The notes: a model not told the origin generated them from the letters alone. A DNA stretch of 46,170 bases from CAIWHR01 sp040007035 (GCA_040007035.1 JBDTVU010000011.1:1-46170), one strand, 5' to 3'; positions 1 to 7,895 are shown, counted from the first letter of the stretch. Made by a program: numbers and translations.

Positions 1-144
1 GACTGCGGATTGCAGCCGCAGGCCGAGGTCGACGACGTCGTCCGCTTTGGCTAGGAGGACGGCGAGCTGGGTCGCCCCCGGCACCAGCGGTTCCATCTGA
101 TGCGGGCTCTGGTAAAGCGGCGTCCTGCGGCTCGATTTTTGCAT
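1..144 (-). CDS. N-terminal fragment, possibly Fic family protein
   Basis: An open frame of 48 codons runs from an ATG at 144 off the left edge of the window. The visible protein begins MQKSSRRTPLYQSPHQMEPL and continues with a helix-like stretch rich in Leu, Ala and Val. The opening resembles, from memory, the N-terminus of some Fic-domain proteins, in which a similar segment precedes the helical region before the Fic core. The catalytic Fic motif would lie outside the window, so this is only a suggestion. Support for a real gene comes from the good promoter and operator-like repeat directly upstream. There is no clear ribosome binding site in the short leader. Confidence 0.4.
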   Translation of the reverse strand, partial: MQKSSRRTPLYQSPHQMEPLVPGATQLAVLLAKADDVVDLGLRLQSAV

Positions 145-150
145 TGATAT

Positions 151-174
151 TACCGATTGATTTGCCGATCGGTA
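151..174. promoter_or_regulatory. Inverted-repeat operator over the transcription start
   Basis: TACCGAT (151-157) and ATCGGTA (168-174) are perfect 7-base inverted arms separated by 10 bases. The repeat sits between the -10 box and the ATG of the left-edge gene, so bound protein would block initiation. On the plus strand the element contains GATTTGCCGA, which recurs at 239-248, and TTTGCCGA recurs at 253-260. The regulator is not identified; it could be the left-edge protein itself or a TetR-like repressor encoded elsewhere. Confidence 0.55.
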
Positions 175-177
175 GCT

Positions 178-206
178 ATGATATATCTCACTGTATTTAA
201 TGTCAA
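178..206 (-). promoter_or_regulatory. Sigma-70 type promoter for the left-edge gene
   Basis: Read on the minus strand, a perfect -35 TTGACA (206-201) is followed after 17 bases by TATCAT (183-178), close to the consensus -10. The segment is much richer in A and T than its surroundings. The predicted transcription start, near 171, falls inside the inverted repeat at 151-174. This suggests a strong promoter kept off by a repressor. Confidence 0.7.
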
Positions 207-231
207 TAATACGTGCTTGTGAACCATTTGT

Positions 232-260
232 CCGGTTAGATTTGCCGACTTTTTTGCCGA
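232..260. repeat. Additional copies of the TTTGCCGA operator half-site
   Basis: CCGGTTAGATTTGCCGA at 232-248 closely matches CCGATTGATTTGCCGA at 153-168, differing by one inserted base and one or two substitutions. A third, shorter copy (TTTTTTGCCGA) lies at 250-260. The spacing places these copies just upstream of the -35 box of the left-edge promoter. They read as auxiliary operator half-sites, which is inference. Confidence 0.45.
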
Positions 261-437
261 GTCGAAAATGCTCGATCCGCCGGTGCATGGGCGCCCGAAT
301 ATCTTCGCTGTCGAGGCGTGTCGCGGCACGCGCACGGAACCCGGCCGACGCCCTTGGCAGACGCGGATCGTGCGGCCAGATGTGATACAAAGACGCGCTG
401 GAACACGCCCGTCTGCAACCCCCATCGAGGAATGCCC

Positions 438-944
438 ATGAAGAACAACCTCGCCGCTGTCCTGCTCGCCGCCGCCGTTCTCGCGGTGCCGTCCGCGTGG
501 GCACAGGGAACCGCCGTCGCCAATGCCGGCGACGTGACCGACATGCCGGCGCTGCTCGCCGCGGTCAAGGCTGACAAGAAGGGCTACGTGGCTTCGGTGC
601 TGAACCTGACACCCGCCGAGGCGAAGAAATTCTGGCCGGTCTACGACGCCTACCAGCGGGATCTCGACATGGCCAATCGGCAGCGGACGCGCGCGCTGCA
701 GACGCTGATCGCGCGCGACAAGCCGCCGTCCGACCTGCTGGCCAAGAGCCTCGCCAACGACCTGATCGGCGCCGACGATACCGAGCTCAGAGGGCGGCGG
801 ACACTCCACAACCGGCTGATCAAGCCGTTGCCGGGGCGGACGATCATGCCGCCGGCGAAGGGTGCGCGCTACCTGCAGCTCGAAACGAAGATCCGTACGG
901 CGCAGGCGTACGCGATCGTCGCCACGATTCCGCTTGTGAATTAG
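438..944 (+). CDS. Spy/CpxP-like periplasmic protein
   Basis: This encodes 168 residues and starts at the ATG that gives a clean signal peptide (MKNNLAAVLLAAAVLAVPSA, cleavage after about AWA). The mature protein has the pattern LTPAEAKKFWPVYDAYQRDL followed by a basic helical stretch and a C-terminal KGARYLQLETKI motif ending near IPLV. This is the arrangement of small all-helical periplasmic proteins distantly related to Spy/CpxP. Relatives are thought to be chaperone-like or to respond to envelope stress, but this subgroup has no assigned function. It stands alone between divergent and convergent neighbours. Confidence 0.75.
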   Translation: MKNNLAAVLLAAAVLAVPSAWAQGTAVANAGDVTDMPALLAAVKADKKGYVASVLNLTPAEAKKFWPVYDAYQRDLDMANRQRTRALQTLIARDKPPSDLLAKSLANDLIGADDTELRGRRTLHNRLIKPLPGRTIMPPAKGARYLQLETKIRTAQAYAIVATIPLVN

Positions 945-1007
945 CGGGCAATCGCACCCGGCTTTTGCGGCGGGCGGCGCTGACGACACGCTACCGCCGG
1001 CAACGGC

Positions 1008-1280
1008 TCAGTCGCGTTTCCGTCCCCCCCGCGCCGCCGCAATCGCCGCCGCCGCGGTGAGCACCAGCAGCACCGGCGCCATCAGCAGCAGGTCGACGCG
1101 GATGTTGCATTCGCCGGTGCACAGGATCCGCGCGTGCATCGCCCATTCGTACGCGGTGTACAAGGCCCACGCGAGCGCGGCGGTGAGCGACAGCACGCCG
1201 CGCCGCACGATGGCGAGGCCGGCGAAGGCCGCCGCCGGGATGAGCGCCAGCCACGGCGCCGCTATGAAGGGCCAGAGCAT
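1008..1280 (-). CDS. Small integral membrane protein
   Basis: The 90-residue protein starts MLWPFIAAPWLALIPAAAFA, and this ATG was chosen because the hydrophobic region begins immediately. It has about three membrane-spanning stretches: residues 3-22, 28-48 and a C-terminal segment near 65-85. A short loop between the last two holds two cysteines (RILCTGECNIRVDLL). A basic tail (RGGRKRD) probably faces the cytoplasm. I do not recognise a family. The Cys-x-x-x-Cys loop could form a disulfide or bind a metal if it faces the periplasm. Confidence 0.6.
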   Translation of the reverse strand: MLWPFIAAPWLALIPAAAFAGLAIVRRGVLSLTAALAWALYTAYEWAMHARILCTGECNIRVDLLLMAPVLLVLTAAAAIAAARGGRKRD

Positions 1281-1456
1281 CGTACGGGCAGTCGGATGTC
1301 CGCTTGGTTTGTCGGCCACCGCGAGGGCCGCGGTGGCGCCGCCATCATCGTAGCCAGCGCGTCGCCTGCCCGCAAGCGCCGGTCCGCGCATGGCGGTGCA
1401 TCGTGCCGTCGCGCCGATGCGGTAGCATGACGGCCCCGCCCCCGGTGTTCCCGCCC

Positions 1457-2401
1457 ATGGACTTCGCCTTCATCCTCGATCCGCTGCCGTTGCTCAAGGC
1501 CTACAAGGATACGAGTGTCGCGATGATGCGCGCGCTCGCCGCGCGCGGCCATCGGGTGTATGCGCTCGGGCCCGCCGACGTGTTCTGGGATGCTGTCGGC
1601 ACGCGCGCCCGGGTGACGCCGCTGACGCTCGCCGCCGACGATCACGACTGGTACGTCGAAGGCGCGGCCGAGGAGCGCGCGCTGGCAAGTTTCGCCGCCG
1701 TGCTGATGCGCAAGGACCCGCCGTTCGACATGGAGTACGTCTACGCGACGTACCTGCTCGAGATCGCCGAGCGCGAGGGCGCGCGGGTGTTCAACCGGCC
1801 GCGGTCGATCCGCGACTACAACGAGAAGATGGCGATCGCGAAGTTCTCCGCGTTCATCGCGCCGACGCTCGTCACCCGCGACGCCGCGCGCATCGACGCG
1901 TTCATCGACCATCATCGCGACATCATCCTGAAGCCGCTCGACGGCATGGGCGGCGCGTCGGTGTTCCGCATCCGGGCCGACGATCCGAACCGCAACGTGA
2001 TCGTCGAGACAGTGAGCCAGCACGGCGCGCGGACGGTGATGGCGCAGCGCTTCATCCCGGCGATCGTCGACGGCGACAAGCGGGTGCTGGTGATCGGCGG
2101 CGAGCCGGTGCCGTTCGCGCTGGCGCGGATCCCGAAGCCCGGCGAGACGCGCGGCAACCTGGCCGCCGGCGGCCGCGGCGAGGCGCGCCCGATCACGGCG
2201 CGCGAGCGCGAGATCGCCACCGCGCTGGGCCCGCAGCTCGCCGCCGACGGGCTGCTCGTCGTCGGCCTCGACGTCATCGGCGACCACCTGACCGAGGTCA
2301 ACGTCACCAGCCCGACGTGCTTCGTCGAGATCGCGCAGCAGTCGGGTTTCGACGTGGCCGGGATGTTCGCCGACGCGTTGCTGCGGGCAGTGCAGCGGTA
2401 G
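1457..2401 (+). CDS. gshB: Glutathione synthetase
   Basis: This is the second step of glutathione synthesis: ATP-dependent ligation of gamma-glutamylcysteine to glycine in the cytosol. The 314-residue protein has the family length and signatures, including ILMRKDPPFDMEYVYATYLL-type substrate-loop sequence (here VLMRKDPPFDMEYVY), LKPLDGMGGASVFRI in the ATP-grasp domain, the Gly/Arg loop ETRGNLAAGGRGEARP and EVNVTSPTC near the C-terminus. The ATG at 1457 was chosen because MDFAFILDPL aligns with the start of the E. coli enzyme; an in-frame ATG at 1427 would add ten residues. It lies 118 bases before the PTS genes, an order common in betaproteobacteria. Confidence 0.96.
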   Translation: MDFAFILDPLPLLKAYKDTSVAMMRALAARGHRVYALGPADVFWDAVGTRARVTPLTLAADDHDWYVEGAAEERALASFAAVLMRKDPPFDMEYVYATYLLEIAEREGARVFNRPRSIRDYNEKMAIAKFSAFIAPTLVTRDAARIDAFIDHHRDIILKPLDGMGGASVFRIRADDPNRNVIVETVSQHGARTVMAQRFIPAIVDGDKRVLVIGGEPVPFALARIPKPGETRGNLAAGGRGEARPITAREREIATALGPQLAADGLLVVGLDVIGDHLTEVNVTSPTCFVEIAQQSGFDVAGMFADALLRAVQR

Positions 2402-2519
2402 CGCCGCGCCGAGGCCCGGTGCGAGGCTGCGTGCTACCATTTCCGGACCGGGAACCGCACCGGGCCGGCACGCTCCGCCGGGCCGTCGGCCGCCCCGGAC
2501 CGGCCACTCGAGACGCCCC

Positions 2520-2933
2520 ATGATCGGCATCCTGATCGTCGCGCACGACACGCTGGGCGACAGCCTGGTGCGCGCGGTCACGCACGTTCTCGGCACCCGG
2601 CCGCCGCAGTTCGAGGTGCTGGCCGTGGCGGCGACCGACGATCCGATCCAGCTTCTGCCGCAGGCGCGCGAGCAGATCGCGCGGCTGGACACTGGCGACG
2701 GCGTGCTGGTCTTCTCCGACATCTACGGCGCGACGCCGTGCAACCTCGCCGGCAAGCTGCTGAAGCCCGGTCGGATCGAAGGTGTGGCCGGCGTCAACCT
2801 GCCAATGCTGGTGCGCGCGTTCACGTACCGGACGAAGGGCATGGACACGATGATCAAGAAAGCCATCTCCGGCGGCTGCGACGGCGTGCTGCGCGTGGGA
2901 GGGGACGCGATCCATGCCGCAACGCGAGGTTGA
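2520..2933 (+). CDS. PTS EIIA component, mannose family
   Basis: This 137-residue cytosolic protein begins MIGILIVAHDTLGDSLV. His9 in the VAHDTLG motif is the expected phosphorylation site, and DGVLVFSDIYGATPCNLA matches the nucleotide-like fold of EIIA-Man domains. It would accept phosphate from HPr. No EIIB, EIIC or EIID gene follows, so it probably acts in regulation rather than sugar import, as proposed for the similar betaproteobacterial clusters. Its end overlaps the HPr start by 20 bases, which implies translational coupling. Confidence 0.9.
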   Translation: MIGILIVAHDTLGDSLVRAVTHVLGTRPPQFEVLAVAATDDPIQLLPQAREQIARLDTGDGVLVFSDIYGATPCNLAGKLLKPGRIEGVAGVNLPMLVRAFTYRTKGMDTMIKKAISGGCDGVLRVGGDAIHAATRG

Positions 2934-3183
2934 AATCATCAACAAGCTGGGCCTGCACGCCCGCGCGTCGGCCAAGCTCACCCAGCTCGCGGCGAAGTAC
3001 CAGTCCGAGGTCTCGATGTCGCGCAACAATCGAAAGGTGAACGCAAAAAGCATCATGGGCGTGATGATGCTGGCGGCGGGCAAGGGGGCCACGGTCACGC
3101 TGGAGACCGCCGGCGCCGACGAGAACGAGGCGATGGAGGCACTTGTGGCGCTGATCAACGACTATTTCGGCGAAGGCCAGTAG
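2914..3183 (+). CDS. ptsH: HPr phosphocarrier protein
   Basis: The 89-residue protein is the standard HPr length. His15 in KLGLHARASAKL is the site phosphorylated by enzyme I. Ser46 in NAKSIMGVMML is the regulatory site used by HPr kinase/phosphorylase in species that have it. The gene begins inside the 3-prime end of the EIIA gene and is followed 18 bases later by ptsI. It relays phosphate from enzyme I to the EIIA encoded upstream. Confidence 0.96.
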   Translation: MPQREVEIINKLGLHARASAKLTQLAAKYQSEVSMSRNNRKVNAKSIMGVMMLAAGKGATVTLETAGADENEAMEALVALINDYFGEGQ

Positions 3184-3201
3184 CGCTGGCCCCCGGGCAT
3201 C

Positions 3202-4938
3202 GTGCCGAGCTTCGCCCTCCACGGCATCGGCGTCTCGAGCGGCATCGCGATCGGGCGGGCGCAGCTCGTCTCGCACGCGACGCTCGAAGTCGCCCACTAC
3301 GCGGTGGCGCCGGCCCAGGTCGACGCCGAGATCGCCCGCTTCGAGAACGCCGTACACGAAGTGCAGCACGAGCTCGAGGGGCTGCACGCGGCGATGACCG
3401 CCGGCGACGCGCCGGCCGAGTTCGGCGCGTTCCTCGACGTCCACTGGATGATCCTCAACGACGCGACGCTGTCGGAGGCGCCGAAGAAGACGATCGCCGA
3501 GCAGCGCTGCAACGCCGAGTGGGCGCTGACGCAGCAGATGAACGTGCTGGTCGAGCAGTTCGACCAGATCGAGGACGCGTACCTGCGCGAGCGCAAGGCC
3601 GACGTCGTCCAGGTCGTCGAGCGGATCCTGAAGCGGCTGCTGGGCAAGCCCGGAGTCGTGGCCGCCGCCGGCGCCGAGAAGCACACGATCCTCGTCGCGC
3701 ACGACCTGTCGCCGGCCGACGTCATTCAGTTCAAGCAGCACCGCTACGCGGCGTTCCTCACCGACCTCGGCGGGGTCACGTCGCACACGGCGATCGTCGC
3801 CCGCAGCCTCGCGGTGCCGGCAGTCGTCGCCACCCACAACGGGCGGGCGCTGATCCGCGAGAACGAGCTGCTGATCGTCGACGGCACCAACAACGTCGTC
3901 ATCGTCAACCCGGACAAGTCGGTGCTGGCCGAGTACCGGCTGAAGCAGAGCGAGCTCGAGCTCGAGAAACAGAAGCTCAAGCGGCTGAAGACGAAGCCGG
4001 CGACGACGATCGACGGCGAGCACGTCGAGCTGCACGCGAACATCGAGCTTCCCGGCGACGTGGCGCAGGTGCTGGAGAGCGGCGCCACCGGCGTCGGGCT
4101 GTTCCGCTCCGAGTTCCTGTTTCTCAACCGCGAGGGCCTGCCGACCGAGGACGAGCAGTTCGAGGCGTACCGCGCCGTCGCTGTCGGGCTGGCGGGCCTG
4201 CCGGTGACGATCCGCACGTTCGACCTCGGCGCCGACAAGCAGAAGGAAGGGCTCGGCGGCCTCTCGCGCGTCGCGCCGAATCCCGCGCTCGGCCTGCGTG
4301 CCGTGCGCTTCTGCCTCGCCGAGCCGCGGCTGTTCCTCACCCAGCTCCGGGCGATCCTGCGCGCGTCGCACTACGGCAAGGTGCGCATCCTCATCCCGAT
4401 GCTGGTCTCGGTGGCGGAGATCGAACAGACGCTGGCGATGATCGAGCAGGCGAAGGAAACGCTGCGCGAGCAGGGGACGCCGTTCGACTCCGGCATCGAG
4501 GTCGGCGGGATGATCGAGATCCCGGCGGCGGTGCTCGCGATCCGGTCGTTCCTGAAGAAGCTCGACTTTCTGTCGATCGGCACCAACGACCTGATCCAGT
4601 ACACGCTGGCCGTCGACCGCTCCGACGACGCCGTGTCGCACCTGTACGACCCGCTGCACCCGGCGGTGCTGAAGCTGCTGGCAATGGCGATCGACGCGTC
4701 GAACAAGGTCGGCAAGCCGATCGCCGTCTGCGGCGAGATGGCCGGTGAAGCACGCCTCACGCGGCTCCTGCTCGGGATGGGGCTGCGCAACTTCTCGATG
4801 CACCCGGCGCATGTGCTGAACGTCAAGCAGCGGGTGTTGACCACCGACGTCGCCGACGTCCGGCCGGCGGTCGAGCGGATGCGCCGCACCGAAGACCCGG
4901 CGCGGCTCGCCGCGATACTCGACAAGCTCAACACCTGA
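3202..4938 (+). CDS. ptsI: Phosphoenolpyruvate-protein phosphotransferase (enzyme I)
   Basis: Enzyme I autophosphorylates from phosphoenolpyruvate and passes the phosphate to HPr. The 578-residue length is typical. It starts at a GTG, giving MPSFALHGIGVSSGIAIGRA, the usual enzyme I opening. The phosphorylated histidine is His195 in GGVTSHTAIVARS. The C-terminal PEP-binding barrel carries GVGLFRSEFLFLNR, MIEIPAAVLAI, FLSIGTNDLIQYTLAVDR and the active-site Cys510 in AVCGEMAGE. It is the last gene of the gshB/EIIA/ptsH/ptsI run, and no dedicated sugar permease is encoded nearby. Confidence 0.96.
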   Translation: MPSFALHGIGVSSGIAIGRAQLVSHATLEVAHYAVAPAQVDAEIARFENAVHEVQHELEGLHAAMTAGDAPAEFGAFLDVHWMILNDATLSEAPKKTIAEQRCNAEWALTQQMNVLVEQFDQIEDAYLRERKADVVQVVERILKRLLGKPGVVAAAGAEKHTILVAHDLSPADVIQFKQHRYAAFLTDLGGVTSHTAIVARSLAVPAVVATHNGRALIRENELLIVDGTNNVVIVNPDKSVLAEYRLKQSELELEKQKLKRLKTKPATTIDGEHVELHANIELPGDVAQVLESGATGVGLFRSEFLFLNREGLPTEDEQFEAYRAVAVGLAGLPVTIRTFDLGADKQKEGLGGLSRVAPNPALGLRAVRFCLAEPRLFLTQLRAILRASHYGKVRILIPMLVSVAEIEQTLAMIEQAKETLREQGTPFDSGIEVGGMIEIPAAVLAIRSFLKKLDFLSIGTNDLIQYTLAVDRSDDAVSHLYDPLHPAVLKLLAMAIDASNKVGKPIAVCGEMAGEARLTRLLLGMGLRNFSMHPAHVLNVKQRVLTTDVADVRPAVERMRRTEDPARLAAILDKLNT

Positions 4939-5050
4939 ACCGCGCGCGCGGGAAGGGTCGCGCCGTGCCGGGTGTTTGCGCGGCAGCGCTCCTGCTGCAC
5001 CGCGCGGGGCGCTCGTCACCCGCGACCGCCTGTGCCACAATGCCAATGTC

Positions 5051-5557
5051 ATGAATCGGATCCGCGCCCTGTGGCCTTCGCTCGTCGTCGTCCTCGCGCT
5101 GCTCGCGCCCGCGCCGGCAATCGCGATCGACGTCGGCGCCGCCGCGCCGGGGTTCGCGCTGCCCGACGCGAAGGGCGCGACGGTCGCGCTCGACCAGCTT
5201 CGCGGCCAGGTCGTCTACGTCGACTTCTGGGCGTCGTGGTGCGCCCCGTGTAAGCGCTCGTTTCCGTGGATGAACGAGCTGCAGCAGCGCTGGGGCGGCA
5301 AGGGCCTGGCTGTCGTCGCGATCAACGTCGACAAGAAACGCGACGATGCCGATCGCTTCCTGCGGCAGGTTCCGACGGCGTTCACCGTCGTGTTCGACCC
5401 GGCCGGCACGGCGCCGGCCGCGTACGGCGTCAAGGCGATGCCGAGTTCGTACCTGATCGACGCGCGCGGCAACGTCGTCGAAGTCGAGCAGGGATTCCGC
5501 GACGAACGCAAGGCGGCGCTCGAGGAGCGCATCCGCGCGCTCGTTGCCGCCCGCTGA
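5051..5557 (+). CDS. TlpA-family extracytoplasmic thiol-disulfide protein
   Basis: The 168-residue protein has an N-terminal signal sequence or anchor (residues 1-25, hydrophobic WPSLVVVLALLAPAPAIA) and a thioredoxin-like domain of the AhpC/TSA-TlpA type. The redox motif is WCAPC at Cys64 and Cys67, followed by the cis-proline region VKAMPSSYLIDARG. It would act as a membrane-attached reductase on the outer side of the inner membrane. The start is the ATG that gives the signal peptide. It is the first gene of a four-gene set with a DUF4266 lipoprotein 23 bases downstream, then DUF3570 and ApbE genes, which suggests that its substrate may lie in this cluster. Confidence 0.9.
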   Translation: MNRIRALWPSLVVVLALLAPAPAIAIDVGAAAPGFALPDAKGATVALDQLRGQVVYVDFWASWCAPCKRSFPWMNELQQRWGGKGLAVVAINVDKKRDDADRFLRQVPTAFTVVFDPAGTAPAAYGVKAMPSSYLIDARGNVVEVEQGFRDERKAALEERIRALVAAR

Positions 5558-5580
5558 TCCCGCTTTCCGGAGAGATCCCG

Positions 5581-5805
5581 ATGCGCGCCGTCCGCCGTTG
5601 GCTGCTGTCGACCCTTGCGCTGGCGCTCGCCGGATGCGCGACGTTCGCGCCGCCGCAGCCGTGGGAGAAGGGCGATCTGGCGAAGCCGGCGATGCAGTTC
5701 GACGCCGACAAGCTCGGCGCGAAGACGACGCAGCACATCTACACCAGCAAGGAAGCCGCGTCCGGCGGCCACGGCGTCGGCGGGGGCGGCTGTGGCTGCA
5801 ACTGA
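5581..5805 (+). CDS. DUF4266 small lipoprotein with Cys-rich C-terminus
   Basis: The 74-residue protein has a basic start, a hydrophobic stretch and a lipobox (ALAGC, lipidated Cys19). The mature part contains PWEKGDLAKPAMQFDADKLG, the stretch HIYTSKEAASGG, and a final GVGGGGCGCN. These are the hallmarks of DUF4266, whose C-terminal tail is, from memory, strongly conserved. After lipidation it would sit in the periplasm. The terminal Cys-Gly-Cys could bind a metal, form a disulfide or be the substrate of the TlpA protein encoded just upstream. The function is unknown. Its end overlaps the likely GTG start of the DUF3570 gene by 14 bases. Confidence 0.88.
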   Translation: MRAVRRWLLSTLALALAGCATFAPPQPWEKGDLAKPAMQFDADKLGAKTTQHIYTSKEAASGGHGVGGGGCGCN

Positions 5806-6961
5806 CGGCCGCCGTCGGCGGGAGCCGCCCGCGGTGCCGGCGTCCGCGTCGCCGAACGGGACGCCCGTCGGCGCGCTGCTCGCCGCGGCGCTGGCGCTGC
5901 CGGGGATGATGGCGACGGTCGCGCACGCGGAGTCGGTGCCCGATGCGGGCCAGATCGCGTTCAAGTATCTCGACTACCGCGACTGGCAGCCGGGCGCCGA
6001 CCGGATGCGCGTGAAGAGCCCGTCGCTCTACATCCTGAAACCATTGCCGGATTCGTTCGCGGTCGAAGGCACGCTGGTCTACGACGGAATGTCCGGCGCC
6101 TCGCCGCGGTACTACAACTCGCTGTCCGGCGCGTCGGGCCAGGGCGTCACCGACTACCGGACCGCGGGCGACGTCAAGGTGACGAAGTATTTCGAGCGGG
6201 TGTCGGTCGGCATCGGCGGCGCCGTGTCGTCGGAGCGCGATTACCTGTCGCGCGCGGCGTCGCTCGACGTCCGCGTGTCCACCCCCGACAACAACCGGAC
6301 GTGGGCGTTCGGCATCGCCGGCACCGGCGACGTCATCAACAGCGTCAACGGCGTCGCCGAAAATCAGCGCCGGCACACGCTTGACGTGCTGCTCGGGGTG
6401 ACGCAGGTGTGGTCGGCCGACGCGATCGTCCAGTCGAATCTCACGTACTCGACCGGCCACGGCTATTACTCGGACCCGTACAAGCTGCTCGATACCCGCC
6501 CGGACCGCCGTCGCGTGCTCGCGTGGCTGACGCGCGCGAATCGTTACCTCCCGACGTACGACGCCACGGTGCAGCTTTCGTACCGGCTGCTGTCCGACTC
6601 GTTCGGCACGACGTCGAACACCGTCGAAATCGCGTGGGTACAGGCGCTGCCGGCCGGCTGGAGCGTGACGCCGAGCCTGCGCTATTACACGCAGAACTCC
6701 GCCGACTTCTACTACAACCCGCCGTTCCCGCGCGGCTACGTCAACGGCCAGCACTACACCGCCGACACGCGTCTCTCCGCATTCGGCGCGCTGACGCCGG
6801 GCGTCTGGGTGATCAAGCGGTTCGCCGACGGCTGGAGCGCTGACGTCAAGCTCGAGTACTCCCGGCAGAGCTCCGCGTGGCGTCTGGGCGGCAGCGGCAG
6901 CCCGGGGATCGAGACGTTCTCGGCCCGCTGGATCCAGGCCGGCATCGCGAAGACGTTCTGA
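5792..6961 (+). CDS. DUF3570 outer-membrane-type protein
   Basis: This encodes about 389 residues from a GTG at 5792 that overlaps the preceding gene; the next candidate starts lie inside or after the signal sequence. A signal-like segment (VGALLAAALALPGMMA) is followed by a long region of alternating hydrophobic and aromatic residues, with Tyr-rich strands such as SPRYYNSLSGASGQG, TPSLRYYTQNSADFYY and a last residue Phe. That pattern is expected of an outer-membrane beta-barrel, and DUF3570 proteins are predicted to be such barrels. The neighbouring DUF4266 and ApbE genes are its usual companions. The transported or bound substrate is unknown. Confidence 0.85.
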   Translation: MAATDGRRRREPPAVPASASPNGTPVGALLAAALALPGMMATVAHAESVPDAGQIAFKYLDYRDWQPGADRMRVKSPSLYILKPLPDSFAVEGTLVYDGMSGASPRYYNSLSGASGQGVTDYRTAGDVKVTKYFERVSVGIGGAVSSERDYLSRAASLDVRVSTPDNNRTWAFGIAGTGDVINSVNGVAENQRRHTLDVLLGVTQVWSADAIVQSNLTYSTGHGYYSDPYKLLDTRPDRRRVLAWLTRANRYLPTYDATVQLSYRLLSDSFGTTSNTVEIAWVQALPAGWSVTPSLRYYTQNSADFYYNPPFPRGYVNGQHYTADTRLSAFGALTPGVWVIKRFADGWSADVKLEYSRQSSAWRLGGSGSPGIETFSARWIQAGIAKTF

Positions 6962-6992
6962 CGCCCGCGCCGCGCGCGCCCGGTCGATCGCG

Positions 6993-7895
6993 ATGGCGCT
7001 TTACCGCTACCCGTTTCGCGCAATGGCGACCGACGACGAGCTGCAGCTCGCGACCGGCGACGAAGCGCGCGCGCGCCGCGCGGCGGAAGCGGCGATCGCC
7101 GACGTGCGGCGGATCGAGGCGAAGTATTCGCGCTACCGCGACGACAGCGTGACAACGGCGATCAATCGCGGTGCTGGTGGCGCCGCCGTTGCGATCGACG
7201 ACGAGACCCTGGCGCTGCTGCGCTACGCCGGCCGCTGCCACCGGCTGAGCGGCGGGCTGTTCGACATCACGTCCGGCGTGCTGCGCCGTGTCTGGGACTT
7301 CAAGCGGACGCCGCCGTCCGTCCCCACCGCGGCTGCGCTCGCCGCTGCGACCGCGCTGATCGGCTGGGGCGATGTCGAGTGGGACGAGCGAACGTTGCGG
7401 CTGCCGCGCGCCGGCATGGAGATCGACTTCGGCGGCATCGGCAAGGAGTACGCCGCCGACCGTGCGGCGACGATCTGCGCGGAGCACGGCATCATGCATG
7501 CGCTGGTCAATCTCGGCGGCGACGTGCGGGCGGTGGGGCCGCAGGAGGACGGCACGCCGTGGCACGTCGGCATCCGCCATCCGCGCCGCGACGCTGCCGC
7601 GATCGCCGAGGTCGCCCTCGCCGCCGGCGCGGTTGCGACCAGCGGCGATTACGAGCGCTATTTCGAGCTGGACGGGCGGCGCTACTGCCACCTGCTCAAT
7701 CCGCGGACGGGAATGCCGGCGGCGCACTGGCAGTCGATCAGCGTCGTCGCGCCGCTGTGCGTCGTCGCCGGCAGTTGCGCGACGATCGCGATGCTGCTCG
7801 AAGCGGAGGCGCCGGCCTTTCTCGACGCGCAGGGCGTGAGCTGGATCGGCGTCGACGCGCAGGGAAGGACCAAAGGCCCTGCCGCGCCGCGTTGA
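6993..7895 (+). CDS. apbE: FAD:protein FMN transferase (ApbE family)
   Basis: This 300-residue enzyme would transfer FMN from FAD to a Thr or Ser side chain of exported redox proteins. Family signatures are visible: SRYRDDSVTTAINRGAG near the start, LFDITSGVLRRVWDFK, the Gly-rich FGGIGKEYAADRA, LVNLGGDVRAVG, ATSGDYERYF and HLLNPRTGMPA. No lipobox or strong signal peptide is seen at the chosen ATG, and a second in-frame ATG at 7023 changes little. It ends the TlpA/DUF4266/DUF3570 cluster, so its flavinylation target may be encoded here, although no classical acceptor motif is obvious in the neighbours. Confidence 0.92.
   Translation: MALYRYPFRAMATDDELQLATGDEARARRAAEAAIADVRRIEAKYSRYRDDSVTTAINRGAGGAAVAIDDETLALLRYAGRCHRLSGGLFDITSGVLRRVWDFKRTPPSVPTAAALAAATALIGWGDVEWDERTLRLPRAGMEIDFGGIGKEYAADRAATICAEHGIMHALVNLGGDVRAVGPQEDGTPWHVGIRHPRRDAAAIAEVALAAGAVATSGDYERYFELDGRRYCHLLNPRTGMPAAHWQSISVVAPLCVVAGSCATIAMLLEAEAPAFLDAQGVSWIGVDAQGRTKGPAAPR

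Noticed and set aside
2854..5052. Long open frame on the minus strand opposite ptsH and ptsI
   Set aside because: Its product is a low-complexity Arg/Asp/Leu-rich string without domains, caused by GC-rich codon use in the real plus-strand genes.
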